Of a DNA stretch of 64,000 bases, positions 1 through 16,956 are shown in pieces (within the stretch, counting starts at the first letter, position 1; every line of letters starts with the position of its first letter). Made by a program: the position numbers and the translations under genes. Origin of the DNA: Hypholoma sublateritium FD-334 SS-4. Taxonomy: Eukaryota > Basidiomycota > Agaricomycetes > Agaricales > Strophariaceae. The notes under the pieces are model-generated. The model ran no database searches. It was not told the origin of the DNA and saw only the letters and a list, made by a program, of their open reading frames with translations. Location of the stretch: the NCBI GenBank assembly GCA_000827495.1, contig KN817521.1, positions 310,001 to 374,000 of the forward strand, written 5' to 3'.

Positions 1-215
1 GAACGCGTAGATCTGCGGGAACCAGATGCAACTGCGGAATTTGGTTTTGCAGAGACACTACGACGCGTTCGTGAAGCTGGCTTCGTGGCATTTTCCTTCT
101 CCACGTCTGGTTCGACTTCGGCAGTCTGTCCGCGTTTACGTTTAGTCGGTAACGAATCCACGGGAGCAGGATCTTCTGCCGGACCTGGCGCGCGAGACGA
201 GCGTCGAGGAGGCAT
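1..215 (-). CDS. N-terminal fragment of a basic, low-complexity protein (runs off the window start)
   Basis: The minus strand is open from an ATG at 215..213 to the window edge (71 codons). The peptide begins MPPRRSSRAPG and is rich in Arg, Lys, Ser and Pro. It includes a KRKRG cluster like a nuclear localisation signal, then an acidic stretch, then a second basic stretch (SRTRRS). Disordered basic leaders like this are common on chromatin and SMC-type proteins, but no folded domain is inside the window, so I do not name it. An MluI-type ACGCGT site and an E-box lie about 100 bases upstream, which would suit a cell-cycle regulated gene (inference). The frame and base use look coding, and the rest lies beyond position 1. 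Confidence 0.6.
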   Translation of the reverse strand, partial: MPPRRSSRAPGPAEDPAPVDSLPTKRKRGQTAEVEPDVEKENATKPASRTRRSVSAKPNSAVASGSRRSTR

Positions 216-869
216 ATGGTAAGCTTTGGAGAAAGCAACTTCCTGAAGAACAGGGCCGTAAGGACAAGGTAGGTATAATAAACCAGTTTTACCGATCAAC
301 ATTGCATGGACGCGTCCGGTCACGTAACATTGTCACGTGTACGTGACTTACAGCCTCAAGAATTTCAAAAGAAGTTGAAGTTCTGCGCGCGCCGCGCACT
401 GCACTCTCTGTTTCTGTCAGGTTTCGGCGCTTCCATAATCCTTGAATTAACACGGTTCCATAAAGTATTCAACACTGTGTAGATTTAAGGAGTGCTCTGG
501 CCCGAATCTCAGGCGCTTGCTACGCAGAAATTCGTTGTATATTATAACCTAGGCGGGGAAGACTCGAGGAAGGAGAAGTGTGAAATTCACGACCATTGAT
601 GATTGTAACAGCATTCCGTTACATCAAGGTGGCTCAGAGGAAGGGAAGTGGGATTGGGATTGGGTCATATCCAATAATCAAAACTATAATTACATGCACA
701 ACCTTGTACAACTTGAAGAACTCGCGATCCAAGCAAAGCGGCGCTCCATCTTTTTGACTCCGCATGTAAGACAAGAATGCCTATTGCGCATCTTGATATA
801 TATTCGGGAGTGTAGCGCCAAATTCCACCTCAGGAATCGAATTCATAAGAACGGTTGGGCTCTCCGATT
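216..869. other. Intergenic: promoter of the leftward gene and 3' flank of NOP10
   Basis: It contains the MCB/E-box block described separately and AT-rich sequence around 530-550. A 110-codon open frame at 580-912 begins with GTG, shows no family features and overlaps the NOP10 3' end, so it is not called. No other gene or RNA was recognised. Confidence 0.5.
308..347. promoter_or_regulatory. MCB-like palindrome plus E-box inverted repeat upstream of the first gene
   Basis: GGACGCGTCC at 308-317 is a perfect palindrome containing ACGCGT, the MCB core bound by MBF in yeasts. At 332-347 GTCACGT and ACGTGAC form an inverted pair overlapping a CACGTG E-box at 334-339. Both lie 95-130 bases upstream of the minus-strand ATG at 215. 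The motifs are seen directly; their use is inferred. Confidence 0.4.
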
Positions 870-1169
870 TTACAAGGGTTTGGCAGGTAGTTGCGTTAAC
901 AGCACGTTATAGCGTTTCTTGATAGTAACGCGGTGACGAGAGAATTTGTCGTCGGGGGAGAACCGAGCTAGCACGCAAGTGAAGTTAGGTGAACATTCAG
1001 CACTCAGGCGGGGCGACATACCAGGGTGTGCCGACTTGGTTATTTTGCCAGAATCTGTGGCTTTCTGGAACATAAATAAGTCGCCTTCAAGATCGTAGGT
1101 GAGTATATAGCTTACTTTGAGAGTATATATACGATTTCCAGCCTCGTCAAGTGTGTACATCAAATGCAT
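870..1169 (-). CDS. NOP10: H/ACA snoRNP subunit Nop10
   Basis: Nop10 is the small zinc-ribbon-like subunit of H/ACA snoRNPs, which pseudouridylate rRNA and support telomerase in the nucleolus. Three exons (1169..1116, 1064..1022, 967..870) give a 64-residue protein, the normal family length. It starts [18 protein letters not shown] and continues with [15 protein letters not shown], the hallmark Nop10 core, then a basic tail. Intron 1 (1115..1065, 51 nt, GTAAGC...CAG) and intron 2 (1021..968, 54 nt, GTATGT...TAG) are both multiples of three without stops, so the unspliced frame reads through as 99 codons. The introns are required, because removing them restores the conserved TLK-KA and HP-A-RFS joins. 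The gene is divergent from the zinc-finger gene at 1526. Confidence 0.95.
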   Translation of the reverse strand: MHLMYTLDEAGNRIYTLKVSYILTYDLEGDLFMFQKATDSGKITKSAHPGMSPRLSAECSPNFTCVLARFSPDDKFSRHRVTIKKRYNVLLTQLPAKPL

Positions 1170-1525
1170 GGTGAGAAAGAGATCGTGAGCGTCGTCGGTG
1201 AACAGGCTTTACTTTTCTCGAAATTGAAATTTCTCTCCAGTGGTTGACCGTGGGTAATATTAGTCAGCATGTATCAACAACCTCCGAGCTCCGAGTCGAG
1301 AACAAACCAAGCTTTCTTTGATTACACATAAACTGGAAGACGTATGTATGTGAAATATTGTACACCAAGCTCCATTGTATCTTGAACTTGAGAGGAAACA
1401 AAGAGGCAAGCAACAAAGGAGGAAGAGGCTGTAAATTGCAACGAGCTCAAATGGTACAAAACGCGTCGATCGGCTGCAAGACCTATAGCGTTCACCACTC
1501 CCTCACTCCCGCCTCCACTTACGCC
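1170..1525. promoter_or_regulatory. Shared divergent promoter between NOP10 and the zinc-finger gene
   Basis: These 356 bases separate two genes reading away from each other. The zinc-finger frame stays open upstream to an ATG at 1358, but the stretch 1358-1525 encodes nothing zinc-finger-like, so the downstream ATG at 1526 is preferred. No clear TATA box was picked out. Confidence 0.4.
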
Positions 1526-2458
1526 ATGACCGAATGCAATCGCTGCAATCGCTATTTCAATACCAGCAATGCATACTATCAGCACATTGCAAATTCTGCA
1601 AATCATAACATATGCGATGCTTGCAACTTGGATTTCACAACCTGGACAGGTCTCAAGGAACATTGGGTGCAAAGCACTCGCCACATGTATTGCCAGCAGT
1701 GTAACGAGCATTACGGCGGTCGTGCAGAATTGGATCGCCACTACGACGTTGCACACTCTTGGTGCTCAGCTTGCCGTGTTATCTTCACAAATGATATCGG
1801 CCTCAAAGAACACTATCGCCAGTCGCCTCTTCATCACTATTGCCAGCCGTGCAATAAGCTCTTTGGTTCCGCGAGTAACTTGACTTCGGTAGATATCTTT
1901 CATTCCAACTACTTCAACACGACTAATTCGCGCACTGTCTTGCAGCATCTTAATTCATCCACCCACAGGCCCAAAGACGTTGCCTGTCCCGGGGGATGTG
2001 GGGGTAAATTTGTCTCCCGCTCTGCGCTTGTTCTCCATCTCGAGAACGGAGCGTGTGCCTCAGGAATTAACCGCAACATGGTCAATCGCGTCGTCAGGCA
2101 ATACGACACCAGCAATATCATCACGGACCCAGCTCGTCTTATTGGTGGAGGCCCGGGAACTGCTCAGCAAGAAGTCACTTACATTGCCACCGCTGCGTCG
2201 TGGAATGGACAGGGATTCCAATGCTACCTCTGCAACAAAGTGCATTCCAGCCTGAGGGGCCTTAATCAGCACCTTGCCAGCCCCAAACATCAAGACGAGA
2301 TATATGTTTGCCGCGGATCTGCGTGCGGGCAGCGCTTCCGAGTACTCAGCGCTCTCGTAGCTCACATAGAAAGCGAGAAGTGTGGTATCTCCAAGTTCAG
2401 ATACGTGCAGTCCACAATGGACAGCCTGCTTGGACAAATGGGCAGACTGACTTTCTGA
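1526..2458 (+). CDS. C2H2 zinc-finger protein with repeated fingers
   Basis: The protein is about 291 residues with at least six C2H2-type units. Early ones include CNRCNRYF, CDACNLDF, CQQCNEHY, CSACRVIF and CQPCNKLF, each followed by paired His. Later ones are atypical, CPGGCGGKF and CRGSACGQRF, with longer Cys spacing. A 57-nt intron at 1889..1945 (GTAGAT...TTGCAG, with a CTAAT branch site) is in frame and stopless. Removing it rebuilds a perfect finger, C-x2-C-x12-H-x5-H, so it is very likely real. The family binds nucleic acid or protein, and similar basidiomycete proteins are uncharacterised. The start at 1526 (MTECNRC) places the first finger at the N-terminus; an upstream in-frame ATG at 1358 is the alternative. 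Confidence 0.8.
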   Translation: MTECNRCNRYFNTSNAYYQHIANSANHNICDACNLDFTTWTGLKEHWVQSTRHMYCQQCNEHYGGRAELDRHYDVAHSWCSACRVIFTNDIGLKEHYRQSPLHHYCQPCNKLFGSASNLTSVDIFHSNYFNTTNSRTVLQHLNSSTHRPKDVACPGGCGGKFVSRSALVLHLENGACASGINRNMVNRVVRQYDTSNIITDPARLIGGGPGTAQQEVTYIATAASWNGQGFQCYLCNKVHSSLRGLNQHLASPKHQDEIYVCRGSACGQRFRVLSALVAHIESEKCGISKFRYVQSTMDSLLGQMGRLTF

Positions 2459-3199
2459 AAAAAGGTATGTCTTGTTATCTTCAATGATATACGGTGTATG
2501 TCGAAGCTTATAATATGGCGATGGCAATACTCTTCGATCACCTTTTACAAGTAACAATAATGCCATGCGGTGATATCGCTTGGTTCTTTGGGGTTCCGCG
2601 TCGTCAAATCATTTCTCATGTGTACCATTAGGCCCGTTTCATGGGCTCCATTGCCTCACTGTATCATAACCATATCGTTTCCCTGCCTTCACACTGTCTT
2701 CGTTACTCTCGGCGCGTTACAACACATCCCAAATATATTCTTGGTGTTTTTTCTTTGAGGGGGGGGGCTTTGACAATGAACTTGCGCTGACCCTACACAG
2801 TCGAACTAGTCACTACCCGGAGACGAACGCAAGAATAGACTATAGGATGAGTCAACCGACACCTGTACTTATTATGTGCTGGTGTGTCTCTCTGGCATCT
2901 GCTCCATACTCGTTTTGGCGAACAGTGTCTCATGGGAGTGCCGGAGTGCCTTCTGCATCTAGATAGAGCGGGAGGTACTCAGCGCCTCATGGAAGCTACC
3001 CGGGGGCCAGCTTCAAAGGAGGACTAGCCTTGTCACAAGACATGGATTCTGGCCAAGGCTAGTTCTCTTTTTTCAAGTTGAAGTGCTTCAAATCTCTCCT
3101 AGCACATACCACAACCGTCCCACTAACTCAATTCTCAGATCTTATTCCTCCACGACACATGATTCACTATTGACAAAACACAGAAGTCCGTAATGCAAT
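2459..3199. other. Convergent intergenic region with a poly-G run and an inverted repeat
   Basis: This stretch lies between the 3' ends of the zinc-finger gene (plus) and the glucanase gene (minus). It holds a run of nine G at 2759-2767 and a perfect 10-bp inverted repeat at 3023-3032 and 3054-3063. A 62-codon frame at 2570 looks spurious. Confidence 0.5.
3023..3063. repeat. 10-bp inverted repeat, hairpin-capable
   Basis: ACTAGCCTTG at 3023-3032 pairs exactly with CAAGGCTAGT at 3054-3063 across a 21-base spacer. It sits between two convergent genes, where it could help 3'-end formation or be a remnant of a small element. Only the pairing is observed. Confidence 0.45.
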
Positions 3200-4921
<1,722 letters not shown>

Positions 4922-5562
4922 TTTTGAGGTAAAGCGAACTGCGCTCTCAATGATCTGACAGTCTTCCCTGCTTTATATCTCAATATTTCCCACCCCATAT
5001 CTCAGAATGACTAGTAGCTTCAATGAAATGAGGGGCAATTACGGCTTCGAACACCTGTTGAAAAGTCTGCAAGAAACACGACGCGGCTAAAAATAGATTA
5101 GAATGCCAAATCAGCCGCAAAAGGAAAGTAATATGCTCTTCGAAGACATCGGCTTCCTGTTGCATCCGAGCAATGACACGGGAATGGAGAGGAAGGCGCG
5201 CAGACGTAAGAACGTGCACATGGACGCACTGACTCTCTTTAAAGACTAGTCTTGTTAACTCTGCAGCGGCCACCGCTATGGCCGAGTACCTCCCCTGAGT
5301 TACATTCTATTCTTTGCGGGAAGACTTTGCGCGCAAAATCGGCCTAACACCATTACTTACCAAATGAACGCGATGCAGTTAATTCACGAATTCCATATCA
5401 TCTTCATTTCGATCGACCAGATGTGAGCATAAAAGTACAATGTGGTTTTACATACACGACTATAGAAATTTAAATTGAATGCACGGTGGCTCGGAACTTT
5501 CACAAGTCGGTTGCAGCACCGAAAGCAACGCCGTCGAGAACCTCTTCGCCACCAGGTTGGCT
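4922..5562. other. Intergenic: glucanase promoter and 3' flank of the Gly/Gln-rich gene
   Basis: Apart from the TATA-like box, I see only short frames without family features (for example 97 codons at 4980-5273 on the minus strand), not called as genes. Confidence 0.4.
4971..4977 (-). promoter_or_regulatory. TATA-like box of the glucanase gene
   Basis: TATAAAG on the minus strand lies about 50 bases upstream of the ATG at 4921. Spacing and sequence suit a core promoter. Confidence 0.45.
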
Positions 5563-6359
5563 TCAGAAGATACCGCCACCGCCGGAAGCACCACCTTGAT
5601 TCCCTCCGCTGTCACCTTTGACGTCGTGGTACAAGTTCTTCGCCTTGCTGAGGAGGCCGCCTTTCTCCTGTTGGCCTTGGTGCGTCTGGCCCTGTTTCTG
5701 TCCATACTCCTGGAAGGAAGTGTTCGAGTCTAAACTTGAATCAGCGTGCAATTTAAAAAAGGTGGTGCATTCACTCACATTGATTACCGCCACCGACTGA
5801 TTTCGTGGCAAATAAAATGTGAGTATATGACAGGAGACGCGCCTCACAGGGGACTCACACTGATTTCCGCTGTCGTCGCCGAAATCTGCGCCCGAGCTGC
5901 CCTTTCCAGTGGCGCCAAACTTGCTGCCATCTAAGACAAATATGAAGTAATTATATGCACGACACGTTCCGCGTTGATGACAACTTACACTGAGTACCAC
6001 CACCCCCCTGTCCGTATGTGTCTTGACCCCCGCCGCCGTAACCAGTCGTACCGCCCGAAGTCCTTCCGGAAGCGCCAGTGTCCCATCCGGCGCCGCCGAG
6101 ATCGCCCTGCGTGTCACCGAATGTGCCCTGTTGGAACCCGGCGGCTCTCTGCTGGCTAAGCCCTCCAAGGTTGTCTTGGTTCATATCCGTTCCCGACTGG
6201 AAACCCTGTTGACCTTGAGACTGGTCGAATCCGGCTGGGTAGGCAGTCAAGGAGTTAGCACAATGTCTCGTGGAAAAGAGTGTATTATTGCCCACAATCG
6301 TCTTCGCCGGATCCTTGGAATCCTCTCCCGAAGCGACCCGTGTTGTTCGGGTTATCCAT
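5563..6359 (-). CDS. Gly/Gln-rich small protein, basidiomycete-type, function unknown
   Basis: Spliced from a start at 6359 (MDNPNNTGRFGRGFQGSG). Exon 1 ends at 6296, exon 2 starts at 6234, and later exons join through GT-AG introns. The product is about 190 residues, dominated by Gly, Gln, Ser and Asp, for example GGTTGYGGGGQDTYGQGGGG. There are no membrane segments and almost no hydrophobic core. Near the C-terminus a short amphipathic, charged segment, KGGLLSKAKNLYHDVKGD, stands out, and the protein ends GGGGIF. The composition recalls hydrophilin or stress-induced proteins, but no known domain is recognised. A good TATATAAAT box lies about 100 bases upstream, suggesting strong or inducible expression. 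Exon joins in the middle follow reading frame only. Confidence 0.7.
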
Positions 6360-6922
6360 GACGTTAGAGAGACGGATGTGTAATTTGTAGTAAACTTGTG
6401 TGTAAGGTGGTGGCCCGGGTAATAGGTTGTTCTGGACGATACTCTGTTGAAAACCGATTTATATACTCCAGGATGTGGATACCGCCGCGGTGGAGCAAGC
6501 CGAAACAGATTTTTGTTTTATGAGCGAGTTCCAGTTTCGGAGTACTCATGGATCTTGTGTCCGAGACATTGGAAGATTGCGTCCTCGAAATGCAGAGAAT
6601 CGCGCCGCCATAAAAATAGATGACGCGGTCTATTTTTAGCCGTCAAAACACCTTGAAAGACTAACGTCGTAGCTAATCGTTCCTAGTACCATTCAGAATC
6701 TTAAAATCCAATAGAATACAGGGTTTTCTAAGCGAGTGAATAGTTTTAATAACTATAGGTAACCAGCACAGAATGTATGACATGAATTTCATACTGAAAA
6801 TAATTATCCGACCAAGTTCTAGTCTACCTGACTTCTAATGATCCAAATTCTACCCCACCTCTACCCCTTTAGTACGCGCTATAAGTCTGGCGTGTATACT
6901 CCTTGGGAATGTCCTATATCAC
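6360..6922. other. AT-rich intergenic sequence
   Basis: It holds the promoter of the Gly/Gln-rich gene and the 3' flank of the membrane-protein gene. I see no gene in it. Confidence 0.4.
6458..6466 (-). promoter_or_regulatory. TATA box upstream of the Gly/Gln-rich gene
   Basis: TATATAAAT on the minus strand is about 100 bases upstream of the ATG at 6359, a normal distance for a fungal core promoter. Confidence 0.5.
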
Positions 6923-7696
6923 TCATATCCCACCGTACGCCATTTCAGGAGACTTGATATCATGTTCGCTCCAACCCGGTTCATCTGCCCCCTCCTTCTC
7001 CTTCACAATGGACTCCAAAGACGCTATCGTCGGGTATCTGTGCCCGTCTTCGTTCGCCAGCCTAAACTCCCAGCTCCGTTTTTCCCAGTCCGGGACAAGG
7101 GTCTCCCCAGCAAGCCCTCTAGAGGACGTGTTCCCATTTCGACTCTTTCCGCACATGGCGGCGCGCACGAAGCCCCACCACGAATCGAAGAACGAGACAA
7201 GCAGGACGACCGTCGCAATGAATGTGATAGTGATAACTGCAATTCCAATAACCTTCCACTCCGTCAGCTCCCCCGGCGGTGTGGACGGTGCCTCAGAGGT
7301 GTCGCCGGTATTACCGGGTGCGGTCCACTGTGTAGCCACGGCGGGAACAGATGTCGAAGATTTGGAAGTGCTCGCCTTGAGCGTCGTTGTAGCAGATTCA
7401 CTTTTCCCGTTCATTGAAATCGATTGCGTACCGGTGTCGATGGTGCGAGAAGCGAACGCAGGCGTCGTAGAGCTCTCTAGTTTCCCAAGTGCGGTGAGAG
7501 CGTTGATGCCAGTCGTTTCTGGAGAGGATCCAACAGTATACCCTGCACTTGTAGATCCACTGTCGATGTCTCCCAGAAGGCCAAGTAAATCTCGCCCAGC
7601 AGGCAAGATGTTGTGGGTACCATACCGCAAAGGGAGACTGATGGCCAATCCAGTGAGCCAAGCGGTATAAAATACAGATATTCCAGGAGCTCGCAT
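6923..7696 (-). CDS. Single-pass membrane protein with a Ser/Thr-rich ectodomain
   Basis: An uninterrupted 257-codon frame from the ATG at 7696, which starts a signal-peptide-like segment (MRAPGISVFYTAWLTGLAIS). The frame stays open upstream to 7801, but that would bury the signal peptide. A Ser/Thr/Ala-rich stretch of about 130 residues follows, likely O-glycosylated. Then comes one transmembrane helix (VIGIAVITITFIATVVLLVS) and a cytosolic tail of about 80 residues containing SWWGFVRAAMCGKSRNG. This architecture resembles fungal wall-sensor or mid2-like proteins, but no specific family is recognised. Function is unknown. Confidence 0.6.
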   Translation of the reverse strand: MRAPGISVFYTAWLTGLAISLPLRYGTHNILPAGRDLLGLLGDIDSGSTSAGYTVGSSPETTGINALTALGKLESSTTPAFASRTIDTGTQSISMNGKSESATTTLKASTSKSSTSVPAVATQWTAPGNTGDTSEAPSTPPGELTEWKVIGIAVITITFIATVVLLVSFFDSWWGFVRAAMCGKSRNGNTSSRGLAGETLVPDWEKRSWEFRLANEDGHRYPTIASLESIVKEKEGADEPGWSEHDIKSPEMAYGGI

Positions 7697-8039
7697 TGAC
7701 GAAAAGGGTGAATGACTTGGTCGAAGTAATATGCGAGGAAAATCCTGGAAGAATATATGCGGCGGGGACAATCCACGATCACTATCCAGTGTCCCTCCCA
7801 CACCTCATTCAATCCTAAATATAGCCTCTGCAAACTACACATCACAACTACCCGAGCGTCTAAACGAGCGCTTACATGCATGATGTCACTTAGAATCAAG
7901 CAGTTCCCTTTGGCGCGCTCGACCTGAGAGTCCCGCACACGCGAACACAGCCATTATATCGCAAACGAGATACCTGTCCCCCCTCTAGAATAAACACACA
8001 GACCCAAAGAAAAAGTGACTATGAACATGGATAAGATCA
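7697..8039. other. Short intergenic region
   Basis: It separates the membrane-protein gene start from the 3' end of the ABC transporter, both on the minus strand. Nothing else was recognised. Confidence 0.4.
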
Positions 8040-13810
<5,771 letters not shown>

Positions 13811-14633
13811 CGACTAAGACCTACGAAGACACGAACTAGTGAAAGTTGCTGTGAGAGTTGTCGCTATAAAATTATTAGGTCCGTAACTGCCACTTTACCT
13901 TGCCATTAATGACCCACAATTCTTCTCAGGTCAGCAGCCGCATGGCGAACGCTCACGATAGTCGACACTGCAAACCTGCGATATGCAGTCAAAATTAATT
14001 AGCCAGTCGAATTACATAGAATGTAGTACATATTATGCATGATACATTAGTATTTGTCTAACGTGCCAAGAATCGCGACGCAAACAAGAAAACGGTAAGG
14101 GGTGCAGAGCTCAATCGATACGAAAAAGGGCCGGAAAACACGGCGGTAACACACCCTAATTATACCCCTCCACCCTCTCAACTTGAAGATGAACGAAAAC
14201 GACGCGTAACCTAGATTTAGAGATGAGCAAGGAATTAGCATTAAGCAACACCTCAATATGATTGCGATCGATATAGCTATTAAATCAGGAAAACCCGGTA
14301 TATTATCTCAAGGGCATGTCCAGCATGCTATCGTTTAATAGGGAACCTTGGATCATCGTGGATAAGAAGAAAAGGGGCAACACTTACCGGCAGAAGGTGC
14401 ATTGGTGGGGGTATGTGGAAGAGTCGAGACCTTGACTCGGAAGAGACCCTGAAGGGTCCCTGAACTTTGAAGGGACGGGCCTTGTAACGGTCACGCAGCT
14501 GAACTGACAGCGATATTGCCGGAAGCGGAATGATTAACGAGCCACCAGTGACCACTCAGCTCCTCTTTCATCAACTTGACGTTGTCTTTCTACATCTACT
14601 TATTTGCTCTGCGTATTACGACATACTGCAGAA
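13811..14633. promoter_or_regulatory. Divergent promoter region between the ABCC and RING genes
   Basis: About 820 bases separate two divergent genes. There is a GACCCT-GA-AGGGTC palindrome at 14445-14458. A 69-codon frame at 14047 and a 75-codon frame at 14328, both minus, have no recognisable features and are not called. Confidence 0.4.
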
Positions 14634-16432
14634 ATGTCATCTAGGGAGCCTATGTGGTTTTGTCATGAAGTACGCTTCCTATCCTACCCTTGCCTGAGAT
14701 CAACAAGCTGACTGATTTTACATATTAGTGTCATGCGGAGATGAGACCACTGATGGTGCGTGTCCCCCCTACCTGCTCCTAATTCAAGTAGATAGTATCT
14801 AAGCGGGTTCACAGGTCCCAGACCCTGTATGTGCTTCGTGTCATGGTAGCTTCGTTGAGAAGGTTTGTCCCTTGCCCATTACTAATGTCGTCATAATTCT
14901 GAAGTTTACTGATCATAACATTAGATGGAGAACACTGCAGACGATCCTCGACAATTCGCTGCTGCAACCGAGGCAGGAGATCCGCCAGATGGAGGAATTC
15001 CTCCAGGAGTAGACACCCTCTTCCGTACGCACCCATCTGCGCACGATCCCGCTGAGTGGCTTATGAAATTCAACAGTGACTCTTCAATCTTTGATGGATC
15101 GCGGAATGGGACCGCGGAATAATACAAGTCAAAGATCAGGAACAGGCCCTGCAGTAAGTATCCATTTGGTGCCGCCAATAAATTATCTGAATCACGTCAA
15201 TCTTAGGTGACTTTCGAAGTAAGAGGACCAGGGGGCGCACGGACACTACGATTTGGAGGTCCCAATACTGGTGGAAATTTCGGAAGATCACGGTCAGCTT
15301 CTCCAGATGGCGTTCCTAACATGTCATCGCAAGTGCAGCCTCAACTCTTTACGAGTGCATGCTAATTCTGACTGTCAGATTTGTTCGACCACCGCCTTTG
15401 ACACCATTTGGAATACCTCTTAGAGGAGATGATCTTGGTGGAGATCGCCCAAACATCAGCGGCGCCCTTATGACTCAGTATCTCATGGCTCTTCTTGGCT
15501 ACCAAGATCCTGCCACGTTGGGAATGCCCGAAAACGGACGAATGGGAGATTATGTATTCAACCAAGAAGGTATATTACAACGTCAGGGAGAATCATGTAT
15601 TTCATCGCTGATACTTGATTTCCAGCTCTTGATGAGATTATATCTCAGATAATGGAGAATTCGAGCGCCCATCGGCCAGTTCCTGCTCCAGAAGAAACTA
15701 TTGCGAAATTACCACGGGAGATCCTGATGGAAGGATGTAAGTATCGTCACTTTGGGTTGTACCTTTAATTTCTTAATTATATCATAGCCGCCACACTTGA
15801 GCAAGATTGTGCCGTCTGCAAGGAACAGTTCAAGCTCCAGACCGAAGATCCAGATGAACAAATCGTCGTGACACTCCCTTGCAAACACCCATTTCACCAA
15901 CCTTGTATAATACCGTGGCTTACTTCCAGCGGAACATGTCCCGTATGCCGGTGAGTAAAGAAACTTCTGGCAGACCTTCACAACGTTCTCCTCACACTGT
16001 CATAGGTTTGCACTCGTGGCGCAGCCTGACCACCATAACCCTCAGGCTAGGATGAATGACACTCGCAGTAGATCTCCGCCGCCACAAGCGACCAGTAGCT
16101 CGGCACCATCACAGTCACAGCCACAAAGCTCTACAGCAAATCCACGGACACCCGAACCGGGGGGCCTATTCCAAAGCATTTTTAGTGGCCTTTCCGGATT
16201 TGCACACCCACACAATACCAACAACCGGCCGTCTTCGCCCCGCGGAAGTGGTTCGAGGTCGTCAAGGCCTAGCTCACCACAGTCTCAGCAACGATCGCCG
16301 CCGCACCGCCGTTCGGGTTCTAATCCATCTTACCCTAACCATCCCTCCTCGTCGCCACGGTCAAATTCAAACAATAATAACGGGAGCGGAAACGGACATC
16401 TTCCTGGTGGGTGGGAGGATGAACTGGATTGA
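14634..16432 (+). CDS. RING-H2 E3 ubiquitin ligase, RNF126/RNF115 type
   Basis: Ten exons (14634-14669, 14729-14755, 14815-14862, 14925-15024, 15077-15153, 15207-15328, 15379-15569, 15626-15736, 15788-15950, 16006-16432) give 433 residues in frame. An N-terminal zinc ribbon uses Cys10, 13, 27 and 30 (WFCHECHAEM...CASC), as in RNF126, where it binds BAG6 or ubiquitin-like partners. The C-terminal half has a RING-H2 with Cys245, 248, 269, His271, His274, Cys277, 288 and 291. A Ser/Pro/Gln-rich tail ends GGWEDELD. The intron at 15329..15378 has a GCAAGT donor and is required to keep frame (GC-AG). Expected role: ubiquitination in cytosolic protein quality control. Confidence 0.92.
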
Positions 16433-16956
16433 TGAAAAACTGTAAATATTCGGGAGTTTCGTGATCATGAGACAGAAGATGTGGGAGATGCCGTTGCTGC
16501 GCCCGCGACATTACCGGTAAGCTGGATGATATCGTGTTGTTACCGCCAATTAAGTTATCTCACAGATATAAATGCGTGTATAATCATCTTTTGTTCTCTT
16601 ATAGATTTTGTATGTTTAAATAGTAGTGTATCAGTGATTTGTTCAATGTTGTGTTGTAGTTAAGTAGTTAAGTATGTGTGTAGCACATAATCCAGGCATC
16701 CTTAGATCGTGCAAAGCGTGATACATGCATGATACCTGACGCAAGAAAACCTAAAATGACTGGCCAGGTAAATCAATCACACGAGCGCGGGGCGAGAATG
16801 TCAAATTTCGCTACGACTTTTGCTGGCACAACAGAGGCACAGAATTGCAAATAAATTGTATTTATTGTTGCTATGCACGCGTGCCCAAACCCAGGAGAAC
16901 CAATGCAGAAAATGTGGTATATCTTTCTACTACTACTTCCCCACCCGGTCCAGCTT
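16433..16956. other. Convergent 3' flanks of the RING and protease genes
   Basis: AT-rich sequence with short repeats such as TAGTTAAGTAGTTAAG near 16657. It probably contains both polyadenylation regions. No gene was seen. Confidence 0.45.

Noticed and set aside
580..912. 110-codon plus-strand frame with a GTG start
   Set aside because: A nuclear fungal gene would start at ATG. The peptide shows no family features and overlaps the NOP10 3' end.
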